From contig NZ_CP152276.1 in assembly GCF_038719015.1 (NCBI RefSeq), forward strand, positions 4,233,501 through 4,297,500: 64,000 bases of DNA, read 5' to 3'. A program made the translations under genes and the position numbers. This DNA is from Nguyenibacter vanlangensis (GTDB lineage Bacteria; Pseudomonadota; Alphaproteobacteria; Acetobacterales; Acetobacteraceae). Positions 14,141 to 22,928 of this stretch are shown here, piece after piece. The first letter of the stretch is position 1. Each line of letters starts with the position of its first letter. The notes beneath the pieces were generated by a model, which was given only the letters and a program-made list of their open reading frames with translations, was not told the origin of the DNA and made no database searches.

Positions 14141-15604
14141 TCAGTTGCGGTTATAAGTGTCCTCGATGCGGATGATGTCATCCTCGCCCAGATAGGACCC
14201 GGTCTGGATCTCGATCAGGACCAGCGGAATCTTTCCCGGATTTTCCAGCCGGTGCGTGCATTCCTGCGGCAGATAGATGCTTTCGTTCTCATGGACGGTG
14301 ATCTGTTCCGCATTGCGGGTCACCAGCGCCACGCCGCTGACCACGATCCAATGCTCGGCGCGATGATAATGCTTCTGCAGCGACAGCTTCTCGCCCGGCG
14401 TCACCACGATGCGCTTCACCTGGAAGCGCGCATCCTGGATCAGGCTTTCATAGAAGCCCCAGGGCCGATAGCAGCGATTATGGCTCTCGGCTTCCCTGCG
14501 CCCGGCGGCCTGCAGCCGCGTGACCATCTTCTTGACGTCCTGCGCGCGGCTTTGCTGCGTGACCAGCACCGCATCGCGGGTCGCCACCACCACCACGTTC
14601 TCGACGCCGACCACGGCCGTCAGGATCTCGTCCGAGCGAACATAGCTGCCGGCCACGGATTCCAGGAACACGTTGCCCTGGCTGACATTGCCGCCGTCAT
14701 CCTTCTTGGTGATATCCCACAGGGCATCCCAGCTTCCGATGTCGGTCCATCCGAAATCGCCCGCGATCACCGCGGCCTGGTCGGTATGTTCCATGACCGC
14801 GTAATCGAACGAAATGTCGGGCGCCGCGCGGAACGACGCCGCATCCAGGCGCTGGAACATCAGGTCGCTCGTCCGCTGCTCCACCGCCTGGCGCACCGGG
14901 CCCAGCACCGCCGGGGCATAGGTCTCCATCTCCTTCAGCAGGGTGCGGGCGGAAAAGACGAACATGCCCGAATTCCACATATATTTTCCAGACGCGATCA
15001 GCTCGGAAGCGGTCGCCGCGTCCGGCTTCTCGATAAAGCAGGCGACCTCGCTCGCCTCCGGCAGCTTCGAGAGCGGCTTGCCGGCCTCGATATAGCCGTA
15101 TCCGGTCTCCGGCCGGGTCGGATGCATGCCGAACACCACGATGCGGCCGCGCTGCGCGGCGGTGGCGGCGACGGGCAGCAAATGTTCCAGCGTATCCGGA
15201 CGGGTGATGACGGCATCGGCCGCCATGATCCACAGCACCGCGTCCGGATCGGTCTCGGCCGCCAGCAGGGCGGCGGCGGCGATCGCGGGGGCGGAATTGC
15301 GCCCGACCGGTTCCAGGATGATCCGCGCGTTCTCGATGCCGGCTTCGCGCAACTGCTCGGCGATCAGGAAGCGATGCTCGTTGTTGCACACGACGATCGG
15401 GGCGTCGAAATTCTCGCCGACGCCGCGCAGGGCCGTCTCCTGCAGCATCGTCTTCTCGCCCACCAGCGACCAGAGCTGCTTGGGATAGCTGGCGCGCGAC
15501 ACCGGCCACAGCCGGCTGCCCGACCCCCCCGACAGGATGACGGGCACGATGCGGGTCGTGCTGGCGGATTTCGTGCCGATCATCGGGAAGACGGTGTCGG
15601 ACAT
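14141..15604 (-). CDS. manC: Mannose-1-phosphate guanylyltransferase / mannose-6-phosphate isomerase (bifunctional)
   Basis: This 487-residue protein makes GDP-mannose. The N-terminal nucleotidyltransferase carries V-I-L-S-G-G-S-G-S-R-L-W-P-V-S-R at about 22-37 and F-I-E-K-P-D later. The C-terminal 150 residues are the type II isomerase cupin (R-P-W-G-F-Y-E-S-L; L-Q-K-H-Y-H-R-A-E-H-W). The size and order match the XanB/AlgA/AceF family. ATG 15604 follows AAAGGGACC; the longer frame upstream lacks a site. It lies within the exopolysaccharide block, next to a GT4 transferase that may use its GDP-mannose. Confidence 0.93.
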   Translation of the reverse strand: MSDTVFPMIGTKSASTTRIVPVILSGGSGSRLWPVSRASYPKQLWSLVGEKTMLQETALRGVGENFDAPIVVCNNEHRFLIAEQLREAGIENARIILEPVGRNSAPAIAAAALLAAETDPDAVLWIMAADAVITRPDTLEHLLPVAATAAQRGRIVVFGMHPTRPETGYGYIEAGKPLSKLPEASEVACFIEKPDAATASELIASGKYMWNSGMFVFSARTLLKEMETYAPAVLGPVRQAVEQRTSDLMFQRLDAASFRAAPDISFDYAVMEHTDQAAVIAGDFGWTDIGSWDALWDITKKDDGGNVSQGNVFLESVAGSYVRSDEILTAVVGVENVVVVATRDAVLVTQQSRAQDVKKMVTRLQAAGRREAESHNRCYRPWGFYESLIQDARFQVKRIVVTPGEKLSLQKHYHRAEHWIVVSGVALVTRNAEQITVHENESIYLPQECTHRLENPGKIPLVLIEIQTGSYLGEDDIIRIEDTYNRN

Positions 15605-15917
15605 GGTTTGGTCCCTTTCCAGTGGTGCGTGCAGCAGGACAACGGAAAATAACAGCAAAATCACGGCATCTGACGCGATAATGATGCCGGATGGGTAACA
15701 ATATTGTTCAGTTCGCCCGGACGGGCCGAAAAACCTGCGTCTCTTTACGCCTTATAGTCGTCAGTCGGTCATTCATGGCCGAGGCCGCTTGCGTCAGGCC
15801 ACATACATAGCACATCGCGCCGCCATGGCCAGAAAAGCGTGCCGGACCGGCTGTTGTCCCTTGACCGCCGCCTTCGGCCGCCGCCCCGATGGCCACCGCC
15901 CGGATCGACGGTCCGGG
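15605..15917. other. Spacer between GT4 gene and manC, 313 bp
   Basis: No gene with a ribosome site and recognisable product is seen. The spacer could carry a manC promoter; the segment near 15640-15720 is less GC-rich than its neighbours. Confidence 0.4.
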
Positions 15918-17036
15918 TCAGTGCTGGCCGGCGAAAAGCGGCTGGCTGCTTGCCACGGGGGCATGGCGTCCGACGATGTCCAGAAGCTGGCGCGCGGCCC
16001 GGTCCCAGGTAAACCCGGCCACGTGGATGCCGCCGGCATCGCGCATCCGTCCCCGCCGCAGCGGATCCTCGACCACCGCCATGACGCGGCGCTCGATATC
16101 CGCCGGGTCGGCCGGATCGAAATAGGCGGCAGCCGGACCGCAGACTTCCTCCAGCGACGGAATCGCCGACGCGGCCACCGGACAGCCGCAGGCCATCGCC
16201 TCGATCGGCGGCAGGCCGAACCCCTCGTAGAAGGACGGGAATACGAAGCACAGCGCCGCCTCGTACAGGGCGCGCAATTCGGTGTCGTCGACCCGGCCGA
16301 TATATTTCGCCGGCTGGGGCAGGGATTGCTCCCGGTCGCTCTCCGAGAAGACCGTGCGGTTCAGCCCTCCCGTCACCACCAGATCGATGTCCAGCGCCGC
16401 CAGCGACCGCGCCAGCAGCGACAATCCACGCAGATTCTTGTGCGGGGCCAGGTTGCCGACCGCCAGCACGAACCGCCGGGGCGTGATGTCGTGCCGGGCC
16501 AGGATCGTCCTGTCGGGCGTCAGGGACAGGATGTGATCCGCCCCCTCGGTGATGACCGATACGCCGTCATCGGGCAGGCGCAGGCGCGCCTGCAATTCGC
16601 GGCGTGAAAATTCGGACACGGTGACGAAATGCGTGCGCGTATGGCGCAGGGCATGCAGCATGCCCCTGTTCCACAGCCGAAACTTGGCCGAATAGGCCTG
16701 AGGGTAGCTGAAGACCCCCGCATCATGGACGACGACGATCTGCGCCTGGCCCGCCAGCGGGGCCAGCAACGGCGCGGTATTGCCCAGGTTGACCAGCATC
16801 CCGTCCCTGGCATGCCAGGGCAGTTCGGCCTGCTCCCACGCCTGTCCGCGCAGCCGCCCGCATGAACGGGCCGGCAGGCCGTCCGCCGGGCACGCGGCGG
16901 CCCCCGGCGGCGCGAGGATATGCGCCGGGAGTCCATGCGGGGAAATCTCCAATATCCGTTTGGAGATTTCCCGTGCGAATCGCTGAACGCCGCTGATCTT
17001 CTGGGTTAGGAAACGGCCGTTGATATACAGGTTCAT
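15918..17036 (-). CDS. Glycosyltransferase family 4, exopolysaccharide assembly
   Basis: A 372-residue GT-B fold transferase. The C-terminal half has the nucleotide-sugar site of GT4 enzymes: V-G-N-L-A-P-H-K-N at about 210-220 and E-G-F-G-L-P-P-I-E-A-M-A-C-G (the E-x7-E motif). The N-terminus reads M-N-L-Y-I-N-G-R-F-L-T-Q-K-I-S-G-V-Q-R-F, typical of mannosyl- or rhamnosyl-transferases that act on lipid-linked repeat units. Lying between the GumD-like initiator and manC, it could be the GDP-mannose-dependent step (GumH/AceC role), but donor specificity cannot be read from the sequence. Confidence 0.88.
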   Translation of the reverse strand: MNLYINGRFLTQKISGVQRFAREISKRILEISPHGLPAHILAPPGAAACPADGLPARSCGRLRGQAWEQAELPWHARDGMLVNLGNTAPLLAPLAGQAQIVVVHDAGVFSYPQAYSAKFRLWNRGMLHALRHTRTHFVTVSEFSRRELQARLRLPDDGVSVITEGADHILSLTPDRTILARHDITPRRFVLAVGNLAPHKNLRGLSLLARSLAALDIDLVVTGGLNRTVFSESDREQSLPQPAKYIGRVDDTELRALYEAALCFVFPSFYEGFGLPPIEAMACGCPVAASAIPSLEEVCGPAAAYFDPADPADIERRVMAVVEDPLRRGRMRDAGGIHVAGFTWDRAARQLLDIVGRHAPVASSQPLFAGQH

Positions 17037-17123
17037 TGCGTCCGTCCCGACCGCTTCAGATGAAACAGGTGCCGTGGCCCCGGCGCGTTTCCGGCCGGTC
17101 CCGACCAGATCCGGCCGCGCACG

Positions 17124-18635
17124 TCATCGCGCGCCGCGTTGCGCCAGGACCGCGGGCAGGGTCTTCAGCAGGATCGCCACGTCATGCCATATGGCCCAGT
17201 TGCGGACATACCACCCATCCAGGCGAACCCGCTCGGCATAACTGGTATCGCTGCGCCCGCTGACCTGCCACAAGCCGCTGACGCCCGGCCGCGTCTTATA
17301 ATACAGCTCGATATATTCCCCATAATGGCCGGCTTCCGCATCCACGATCGGCCGCGGGCCCACCAGGCTCATCTCCAGGCGCAGCACGTTGATCAACTGG
17401 GGCAGCTCATCAAGGCTGGTCTTGCGCAGGAAACGGCCGATCGCGGTCACGCGCGGATCGTTGGTCAATTTCTGCGTGCGGGCCCATTCGTCGGCCGCGG
17501 CCGGGTCGCGCGCCAGCAACTCCTTCAGCACCTCGGCGGAATTGACCACCATCGTGCGGAATTTCAGGCAGTGGAAATGCCGCCCGTTCATCCCCAGCCG
17601 CCGGTGCCCGAAAAAGGCCGGCCCGCCATCCAGCTTGACCAGAGCGGCGATCGCGACAAAGAAAGGCAGCAGCGCGACGAACAGGCTGGTCGCCACCGTG
17701 ATGTCGAACAGGATCTTGACCGCCCGCGCCAAAGGCTGGTCCAGATTGTTATAGTACGTGAACATCACGTCGTCGTGGCTGAAGAACGACGATTTGCGCA
17801 TGCCATGGACCGGCAGTTCGATGCCGCGCGGCACCAGGGTAAAGGGCACGCCGTCGCGCACCAGCCGCTGCACCGCCGCGCGGTTGACGCCATGATCCGT
17901 GTCGCAGACCAGCAGCGCGCGGCTGGCGCCGTACCGGCGCAGCACGCCCCGGCCGTGATTGTCGTCGGTCGCCGTGATGAATTCGGAAATGTCGATGTGC
18001 CCGACCGTCCGCAGGCCCGGCAGGGAATCGCTGGCCAGCGCGGCGCGGATGCCGTGGCAATGCTCATCCGCCCCGACCAGCAGGGTCGGCACCTGCCAGG
18101 CGTCGAGCCGATGCAGTGCGTGCTTGGCCACCTGCCGTCCGATCGGCGCGAACAGGGCGAAACACAGCCAGGCGCCGCCGCTCGCCAGCGCATAGGGCTG
18201 CGGAACGCGGCCAAGGATTGCGAAGCTGGAAATCAGTGCGGCGAACAGCGATGTCGAAACGACGACCCGGGTCTCATCCCAGAACGTGCCGCGATCGCGG
18301 TAATGTCCCTGCAGCCAGAAGATATAGGCAACGAAACAGAAGACCGTCGCCTGGCCGATCAGCATGTCTCGCAATGCAGACACTGTCGGAACGGCCAGCG
18401 CGACATGGTAGAAGATATGGGCGATCTGCGCGCTGATCAGAAAGACGGCAAAAAAAGACAGGGCATAGGCGACAATATCGGATGCGAAAATCAGCAGAGG
18501 TGCATTTTCGGGTACCGCAAGCGGGCGAACCTTTTCCTGCGCTACGTCGATGAATGCACGATTGTCCGGCACGGAACCCGGCACGGAAGCAGAAATATCA
18601 GGTGTAATTGCCCTGTTGTAATCTAGGGTCGTCAT
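17124..18635 (-). CDS. Undecaprenyl-phosphate glucose-phosphate transferase (GumD/AceA/WcaJ-like)
   Basis: A 503-residue inner-membrane enzyme that starts repeat-unit synthesis by moving sugar-1-phosphate onto undecaprenyl phosphate. The N-terminal third has about four membrane spans (45-190), the middle a CoA-binding-like soluble domain, then one span (about 310-335). The C-terminal bacterial sugar-transferase domain shows F-F-G-H-R-R-L-G, K-F-R-T-M, T-S-L-D-E-L-P-Q-L, S-L-V-G-P-R-P and the closing G-L-W-Q-V-S-G-R. It is the first gene of a leftward block with GT4, manC and galE, so it probably commits flux to an acetan- or xanthan-like polymer. Confidence 0.92.
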   Translation of the reverse strand: MTTLDYNRAITPDISASVPGSVPDNRAFIDVAQEKVRPLAVPENAPLLIFASDIVAYALSFFAVFLISAQIAHIFYHVALAVPTVSALRDMLIGQATVFCFVAYIFWLQGHYRDRGTFWDETRVVVSTSLFAALISSFAILGRVPQPYALASGGAWLCFALFAPIGRQVAKHALHRLDAWQVPTLLVGADEHCHGIRAALASDSLPGLRTVGHIDISEFITATDDNHGRGVLRRYGASRALLVCDTDHGVNRAAVQRLVRDGVPFTLVPRGIELPVHGMRKSSFFSHDDVMFTYYNNLDQPLARAVKILFDITVATSLFVALLPFFVAIAALVKLDGGPAFFGHRRLGMNGRHFHCLKFRTMVVNSAEVLKELLARDPAAADEWARTQKLTNDPRVTAIGRFLRKTSLDELPQLINVLRLEMSLVGPRPIVDAEAGHYGEYIELYYKTRPGVSGLWQVSGRSDTSYAERVRLDGWYVRNWAIWHDVAILLKTLPAVLAQRGAR

Positions 18636-19078
18636 AATACTACCCCGTCTCTGGATATAGTTTCCATCTTATTAATAATGAATATGGCGAGAATTGGATT
18701 GGTCTGGAAAATTTGCGAAATAAAAACACGACGGCGGCATTGTTGGTTTTATTCTATTGCCGACCCATGGTTACATCAGGCCAATTTGGACAGTCTATAG
18801 ATTGTTTGTCTCATGAGATGGCAAGTCGTTCCAAAATGCGTCGACCGTGAGAATTTTTGTCATGGTCGGGAATTCTCATCCGGGATGATGCGGGTGGTTG
18901 GAAATAGTTCCATGCCGGATCAAAAAAAATCCCCTCCGACCCCATGGTGGAGAGGACCATTCGCGAATCTATCATGTTGTTTTTAGTACGAAAATTCCAG
19001 CGGCTTCGGCGGAACTTTCCGATGAACCCGGCGTTGCCGCCGTTTGTGGGGGTGTATGCCGCGCCTGGGGCACCTGTT
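18636..19078. other. Intergenic region, 443 bp, relatively AT-rich
   Basis: It lies upstream of the leftward GumD-like gene and downstream of the leftward YidB-like gene. The part 18640-18800 is markedly AT-rich and is probably the exopolysaccharide promoter region. No coding frame is convincing. Confidence 0.45.
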
Positions 19079-19507
19079 TCAGCGGCGCATCGGATCTTCT
19101 CCCGTGCATCCGATATGTCCATATCGGTTGAAACGTTTTCTCGTGATGTGCCGCCGTACCGCCACGGGCAGCGCGCAGGATAAACGCGCCACGATTTCTT
19201 CGGACGTGGCCGCGCTCCCTTGGGCGGCTTCCATAATGATTTTCTGCGGCAACAGGATTTCGATCGTGGTCGCATCGACGGGGGCGGGCCTGTCCGTGTG
19301 GCCCCAGCTTCGGACCACGTCGTACAATCCCTTGTCCGCGGCGCGCCGCAGCAAATATCCATATCCGCGGGTCAGGCCCTCTTCGGACAGGAACGCGTCC
19401 AGCCACGCCGCGCAATCCTGCCTGTCGTCCCACGGCCCGATCTCGATCGACCTGGCGTTGTTCGACTCCGCCGCCGCCCTGGTCTGGTGTGGATCCATCG
19501 TCGTCAT
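19079..19507 (-). CDS. YidB/DUF937-like small protein
   Basis: This 142-residue protein has a core G-Y-G-Y-L-L-R-R-A-A-D-K-G-L-Y-D-V-V-R-S-W, then P-A-P-V-D-A-T-T-I-E-I-L-L-P and I-V-A-R-L-S-C-A-L-P. This mirrors the YidB family pattern (G-L-G-D-V-V-x-S-W, then P-I-x-P-x-x-L, then L-L-P). ATG 19507 is chosen for AGGGAGA six bases upstream, although the frame is open for 66 more codons. The C-terminus past about residue 120 is basic. Function is unknown for the family. It heads a run of small stress- or envelope-type genes. Confidence 0.65.
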   Translation of the reverse strand: MTTMDPHQTRAAAESNNARSIEIGPWDDRQDCAAWLDAFLSEEGLTRGYGYLLRRAADKGLYDVVRSWGHTDRPAPVDATTIEILLPQKIIMEAAQGSAATSEEIVARLSCALPVAVRRHITRKRFNRYGHIGCTGEDPMRR

Positions 19508-19701
19508 CGCACGTCTCCCTCCGTCCGTCCGGGGCTGCGACCGACAGGCTATGGCTCCTGCTCCGATACAGGAAACAAAGGAAATAGGCGTGCCCGCGAC
19601 GGGCATCCGGTACCCGCCTGTCTCTGCCCGATATGGGTGGCCGGGCCGCTTCGTGCCAGGCGCCTGGCCATCACATGCGCGGTACGTCGCCCCGCGTTCC
19701 C

Positions 19702-19884
19702 TCACTCTCCCTCGGCCGACGTCGATCCGCTGATCGAGGGGGGATCGCTGGCCGGGAAACTTTCGTCCAGCCCCTCATCCAGCTTCTGGTCCTTCGTCTG
19801 GGCGCCGGTGGCGGGCGTCTTCCCATTGCCGGCCGGCGTCTCCGCGGGGGGCGCAGGTCCCGCGGGCGTTTGGTTGTGCGACAT
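19702..19884 (-). CDS. Small conserved disordered protein with L-D-E-S-F-P-A-S-D-P-P-S motif, 60 residues
   Basis: The start ATG 19884 follows GGAGGGCGG. The first 35 residues are Pro/Ala/Thr-rich. The C-terminal part K-L-D-E-G-L-D-E-S-F-P-A-S-D-P-P-S is a motif I recognise from small uncharacterised proteins of Rhizobiales and acetic acid bacteria, where the role is unknown. No membrane or signal segment is present. The frame is open far upstream, but only this start has a ribosome site and only this part is family-like. Confidence 0.75.
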   Translation of the reverse strand: MSHNQTPAGPAPPAETPAGNGKTPATGAQTKDQKLDEGLDESFPASDPPSISGSTSAEGE

Positions 19885-20186
19885 GACCGCCCTCCGATGC
19901 TGGCCCATGCGATGCCGGCTCAACGCCCCGGCAGCGTCCCGTTTGCGCGATGTCACCGATGTGATTATCCCCGCCGTCATTGTCCCTGCTGTGATCGGCC
20001 CCGCATTGCACGCGGATGCCCCTGCGCGATGCGCGCGCCGATTTGACATGACGGCGGTTTGGTGATGCATGACGGGCGCGGTCGGGCCGCGTTTGGACTG
20101 CCGCGCCATCGGGGCTATGATTGGCACATGATTCCAGCTTCTCCTCGCTTCCTGCGCCTCGCCGGACCGGTTCCGGGATCCCGGGC
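19885..20186. other. Intergenic region between divergent genes, 302 bp
   Basis: This spacer separates the leftward small protein from the rightward acyltransferase and should hold promoters in both directions. Nothing more specific is visible. A TTG at 20121 could start the acyltransferase 22 codons earlier. Confidence 0.4.
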
Positions 20187-21206
20187 ATGACCGAGCGCCG
20201 GGCCGTGCGCCACCGGGGCATGACCCTGGCGGAAGGGGACGATGCGGCCGACTGCCTCGCATGGGCGGCCCCGCGCCGCCGGACGTTGCGCGTGCTGCGC
20301 GCGGTGGCGCGTCTGGCCGGGATCGCCGTCTGGATACCGCTGTCCGTCGGGTTCGAGGCCGGATTGCTGCTGGTGCCGGGCACCGCGAAAATCCGCTGGA
20401 CTCCGGTGATCTGGGGCGGATTGTGTCGCCTGCTGTCGGTCGAGATCCGCGTCATCGGCAAGCGGGCCGGCAGTGTCGGGGGCGCTGCCGCCCGGGCACG
20501 GGGCGAGCGCCCGGTCATCTATGTGGCGAATCATTCCTCGTGGCTCGACGTGCCGGTACTGGGCGCGGTCCTGCCGTCGGTCTTCGTCGCCAAGGGCGAT
20601 ATCGGCGCATGGCCCCTGATGGGCACGGCGGCGCGTATCGGCCGGACGATCTTCGTCAGCCGCCAGCGCAGCACGACGGGGCGCGAGCGCGACGAAATGA
20701 TCGGCCGCCTGATCGGGGGCGACAATCTCATCCTGTTCCCCGAGGGCACGTCCTCGGACGGCTCGCGCGTGCTGCCCTTTATGTCGGCCTTCTTCGCCAT
20801 CGCCAAGATCCCCGCCCTGCGCAAGGGCAGCGAGGGCGAGCCGCCGCCCCTGACCTATGACGACGGCATGGCGCCGCTGATCCAGCCGATCTCGCTGGTC
20901 TTCGACCGGCTGGACGGGCTCAACGTCAACCGCAATCGCCGCCCGGTCTTCTCATGGTACGGCGACATGGACCTGGCGCCGCATCTGTGGCAGCTCGTGC
21001 AATGGCGCTCGATGCGCGCCAGCGTCATTCTGCATCCCGTGCTCGACCCGGCCGATTTCCCTGGCCGCAAGGCGCTGGCGCAGGCGGCCTGGACGGCGGT
21101 GGCCGACGGCGCGGCCCAACTGCGCCGCAATGCCGACATCACCGACCCGCCGCCCGCCCCACTCGGCCGCGATGCCGGTCGCGACCCTGGCCACGACGGG
21201 GATTGA
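20187..21206 (+). CDS. PlsC-like 1-acyl-glycerol-3-phosphate acyltransferase
   Basis: A 339-residue membrane-associated lysophospholipid acyltransferase. The acyltransferase motifs are clear: N-H-S-S-W-L-D (H-x4-D), then I-F-V-S-R (motif II region), then F-P-E-G-T-S-S-D-G. A hydrophobic segment near residues 35-60 probably anchors it at the inner membrane. The start is uncertain among TTG 20121, ATG 20187 and ATG 20220; none has a strong ribosome site. The product is longer than classic PlsC (about 245), with an extended C-terminal third, so it may acylate another lipid such as an ornithine lipid. That is inference. Confidence 0.85.
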   Translation: MTERRAVRHRGMTLAEGDDAADCLAWAAPRRRTLRVLRAVARLAGIAVWIPLSVGFEAGLLLVPGTAKIRWTPVIWGGLCRLLSVEIRVIGKRAGSVGGAAARARGERPVIYVANHSSWLDVPVLGAVLPSVFVAKGDIGAWPLMGTAARIGRTIFVSRQRSTTGRERDEMIGRLIGGDNLILFPEGTSSDGSRVLPFMSAFFAIAKIPALRKGSEGEPPPLTYDDGMAPLIQPISLVFDRLDGLNVNRNRRPVFSWYGDMDLAPHLWQLVQWRSMRASVILHPVLDPADFPGRKALAQAAWTAVADGAAQLRRNADITDPPPAPLGRDAGRDPGHDGD

Positions 21207-21254
21207 GCAGCCTGCCAGGCTCCACAGTCCCAGTCTCCAGTCCCAGTCTTCAGT

Positions 21255-21485
21255 TCAGCCAGGGACCCTGCGCCGTCGGGTGCGCGGATGTTCCGGCCAT
21301 TCCATCAGCACGTTCTCGACCGCCTGCGGATCGGTCCGCTCGGCCTCGGCGAACAATTCGTCCGCCCGCGCCTGGTCGCCATGCTCTTCCGCCCGCAGGG
21401 CGGCTTCGGCCAGGCGGCGCGCCAGTTCATGCTTGCCCGCCCCGGCATGGGCCGGCTTGTCGTCGTCTTCGATAAATCGGGACAT
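21255..21485 (-). CDS. Small hypothetical protein, helical and acidic, 76 residues
   Basis: It begins M-S-R-F-I-E-D-D-D-K-P at ATG 21485, with GGAAGG nine bases upstream. The middle (H-E-L-A-R-R-L-A-E-A-A-L-R-A-E-E-H-G-D-Q-A-R-A-D-E-L-F) is a strongly amphipathic helix pair like one TPR unit, and the tail is basic (R-T-R-R-R-R). No named family is recognised. It is convergent with the acyltransferase. Confidence 0.6.
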   Translation of the reverse strand: MSRFIEDDDKPAHAGAGKHELARRLAEAALRAEEHGDQARADELFAEAERTDPQAVENVLMEWPEHPRTRRRRVPG

Positions 21486-21769
21486 CACACCCATCCTTCC
21501 CTGCGCGCGTCCGCGCGCGTTGGCCCTCGGCAAATCGTCCGCAGCAAATCTTCCGGACGGACGGATCGCGGACGCGCCGTCTCCAAATCCGTAACTGCGA
21601 CAAAACACATGTAGGCGTCGGGGCGCGCACATCCATGGGGCGCCGGCAAAAGGCCGCTTGACAATGGCGGCCGGATCCCGTCTTGGGGCGTGGAACAATT
21701 TGCCCTATCCAACGTTGCGCTTCAGTCCGGACTCCGGACCTCATGTCCGGACCCCGGGTTTGGAACAGC

Positions 21770-21931
21770 ATGGCACAAAGGTTTCTCTCACGCGGCCGGC
21801 CGATCCGGCCACGTTCGATCCTGCTGGCGGCGCTGCTGGTCCTGGGTGGTTGCTGCGCCCATGGCGGTACCGGCGACCATGTGCATCGCGGCCCGTACGG
21901 CTCCGTCGGCATGGGCTATGGCGGCTCGTAG
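21770..21931 (+). CDS. Small lipoprotein, 53 residues
   Basis: The frame M-A-Q-R-F-L-S-R-G-R-P has a basic n-region, a hydrophobic core (I-L-L-A-A-L-L-V-L) and the lipobox L-G-G-C, giving a mature lipopeptide of about 28 residues rich in Gly and His. The start at 21770 is chosen so that the signal peptide has normal length; upstream codons lack a ribosome site. Such small lipoproteins are common but uncharacterised. Confidence 0.55.
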   Translation: MAQRFLSRGRPIRPRSILLAALLVLGGCCAHGGTGDHVHRGPYGSVGMGYGGS

Positions 21932-22036
21932 GGGCTACTGTCGCATGCTGCAGAAAAGACCGGCTCTCGCCATGATTTGCGCACAGGCGGCGGCCATTCC
22001 TGGCATTGTTGCGTAGTTTCCATCAGGAGAACGACA

Positions 22037-22183
22037 ATGGTCCATCTGGGGATTCAACTGGGAATGGTCGGCCTTGTGTCCGGCCTGCTCGTCGCCTGTG
22101 GCATCCAGGTCGCGCGTCTCGTCGAAACGCGGATCGACCCCGATTTGTCGGTGTTGAATCGGCCGGCCGGCCTGGACATCTGA
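22037..22183 (+). CDS. Small single-span membrane protein, 48 residues
   Basis: The start ATG 22037 follows AGGAGAACGACA, a strong ribosome site. Residues 3-23 form a hydrophobic segment (I-Q-L-G-M-V-G-L-V-S-G-L-L-V-A-C-G-I-Q-V-A), and the tail is short and polar. The A-C-G could be a weak lipobox. Function unknown. Confidence 0.6.
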   Translation: MVHLGIQLGMVGLVSGLLVACGIQVARLVETRIDPDLSVLNRPAGLDI

Positions 22184-22287
22184 CAGCCGGACGGCAAGGC
22201 TTCGCGTTTGGTGCCGCCGCGGATAATCGCCGCCGGCGCGTCGTGACCGGCCGCGCTTTGCGGCCTTTTCTCGCGGGAGAATTCCAG

Positions 22288-22719
22288 ATGATCCGTTCCT
22301 TCCTGATCGCCGGCATGGTCCTGGCCGTCCCGGCGCTGGCCGCGGCACCGGTCCAGGCCCGTACCGTCCCGGTCACCGGGCCGTTCGTTCCGGCCGCCGG
22401 TGCCTCGCCTGCGGTGACCGGCCGTTTTACCGGCACGCTGGATGAGAAGCGCAACCTCGTCACCTACACTATTAAATATAGCGGGCTGAGCGGTCCGGTC
22501 ATGGCGGCGCATTTTCACGGCCCGGCCGATCCGGGGCAGGATGCCGGGGTCATGGTGCCGATCAAGGGGCCTTATGCCAGTCCGCTGCACGGCGCGGTGG
22601 TCATGACGCCGGAGCAGGTGACGGCGCTGCGGGCCGGCCGGGTCTATGTCAACCTGCACACCGAGGCCCACCCGAACGGCGAAGCCCGCGCCCAACTGCA
22701 GGTGCGCGGCGCCCAATAG
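22288..22719 (+). CDS. Secreted CHRD-domain protein
   Basis: A 143-residue exported protein. ATG 22288 follows GGGAGAATTCC and opens a signal peptide (M-I-R-S-F-L-I-A-G-M-V-L-A-V-P-A-L-A-A-A). The mature part is one CHRD domain, first named in chordin: T-G-R-F-T-G-T-L-D, then M-A-A-H-F-H-G-P-A-D-P-G, then V-Y-V-N-L-H-T-E-A-H-P-N-G-E-A-R-A-Q-L. Bacterial CHRD proteins are periplasmic or secreted with no agreed function. It lies in the small-protein cluster and is followed by a paired palindromic repeat. Confidence 0.88.
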   Translation: MIRSFLIAGMVLAVPALAAAPVQARTVPVTGPFVPAAGASPAVTGRFTGTLDEKRNLVTYTIKYSGLSGPVMAAHFHGPADPGQDAGVMVPIKGPYASPLHGAVVMTPEQVTALRAGRVYVNLHTEAHPNGEARAQLQVRGAQ

Positions 22720-22822
22720 CCGGCCGAACGCCGTCCAGGGCGGATCGTGATCGGGTGGAACCGCCCGATCGCGTGGAGACGCAATGACGTCCAGCCCGGG
22801 CAGGCCACTAAAATATTGATGC

Positions 22823-22928
22823 TAGAGCAGATCCCGTTCAAACGGACTCGTTTGAACGGGTGAAGATGCTCTATAAAATAATGACTTAGAGCATTTCCAC
22901 TGAACCGGTGTTCAGTGGAAATGCTCTA
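22823..22928. repeat. Paired palindromic element (TAGAGCA...TGCTCTA), copy 1
   Basis: Two adjacent hairpins are each bounded by TAGAGCA and TGCTCTA: 22823-22873 (inner stem CCCGTTCAAACG/CGTTTGAACGGG) and 22887-22928 (inner stem TTTCCACTGAAC/GTTCAGTGGAAA), joined by a 13-bp AT-rich linker. The right end supplies the stop codon of the minus-strand SMR gene. A second element of the same design is at 57811-57916. Confidence 0.85.

Noticed and set aside
18811..19433. Coding frames downstream of the YidB-like gene in other registers
   Set aside because: They overlap the YidB-like gene in the wrong frame and show no ribosome site or family motif.
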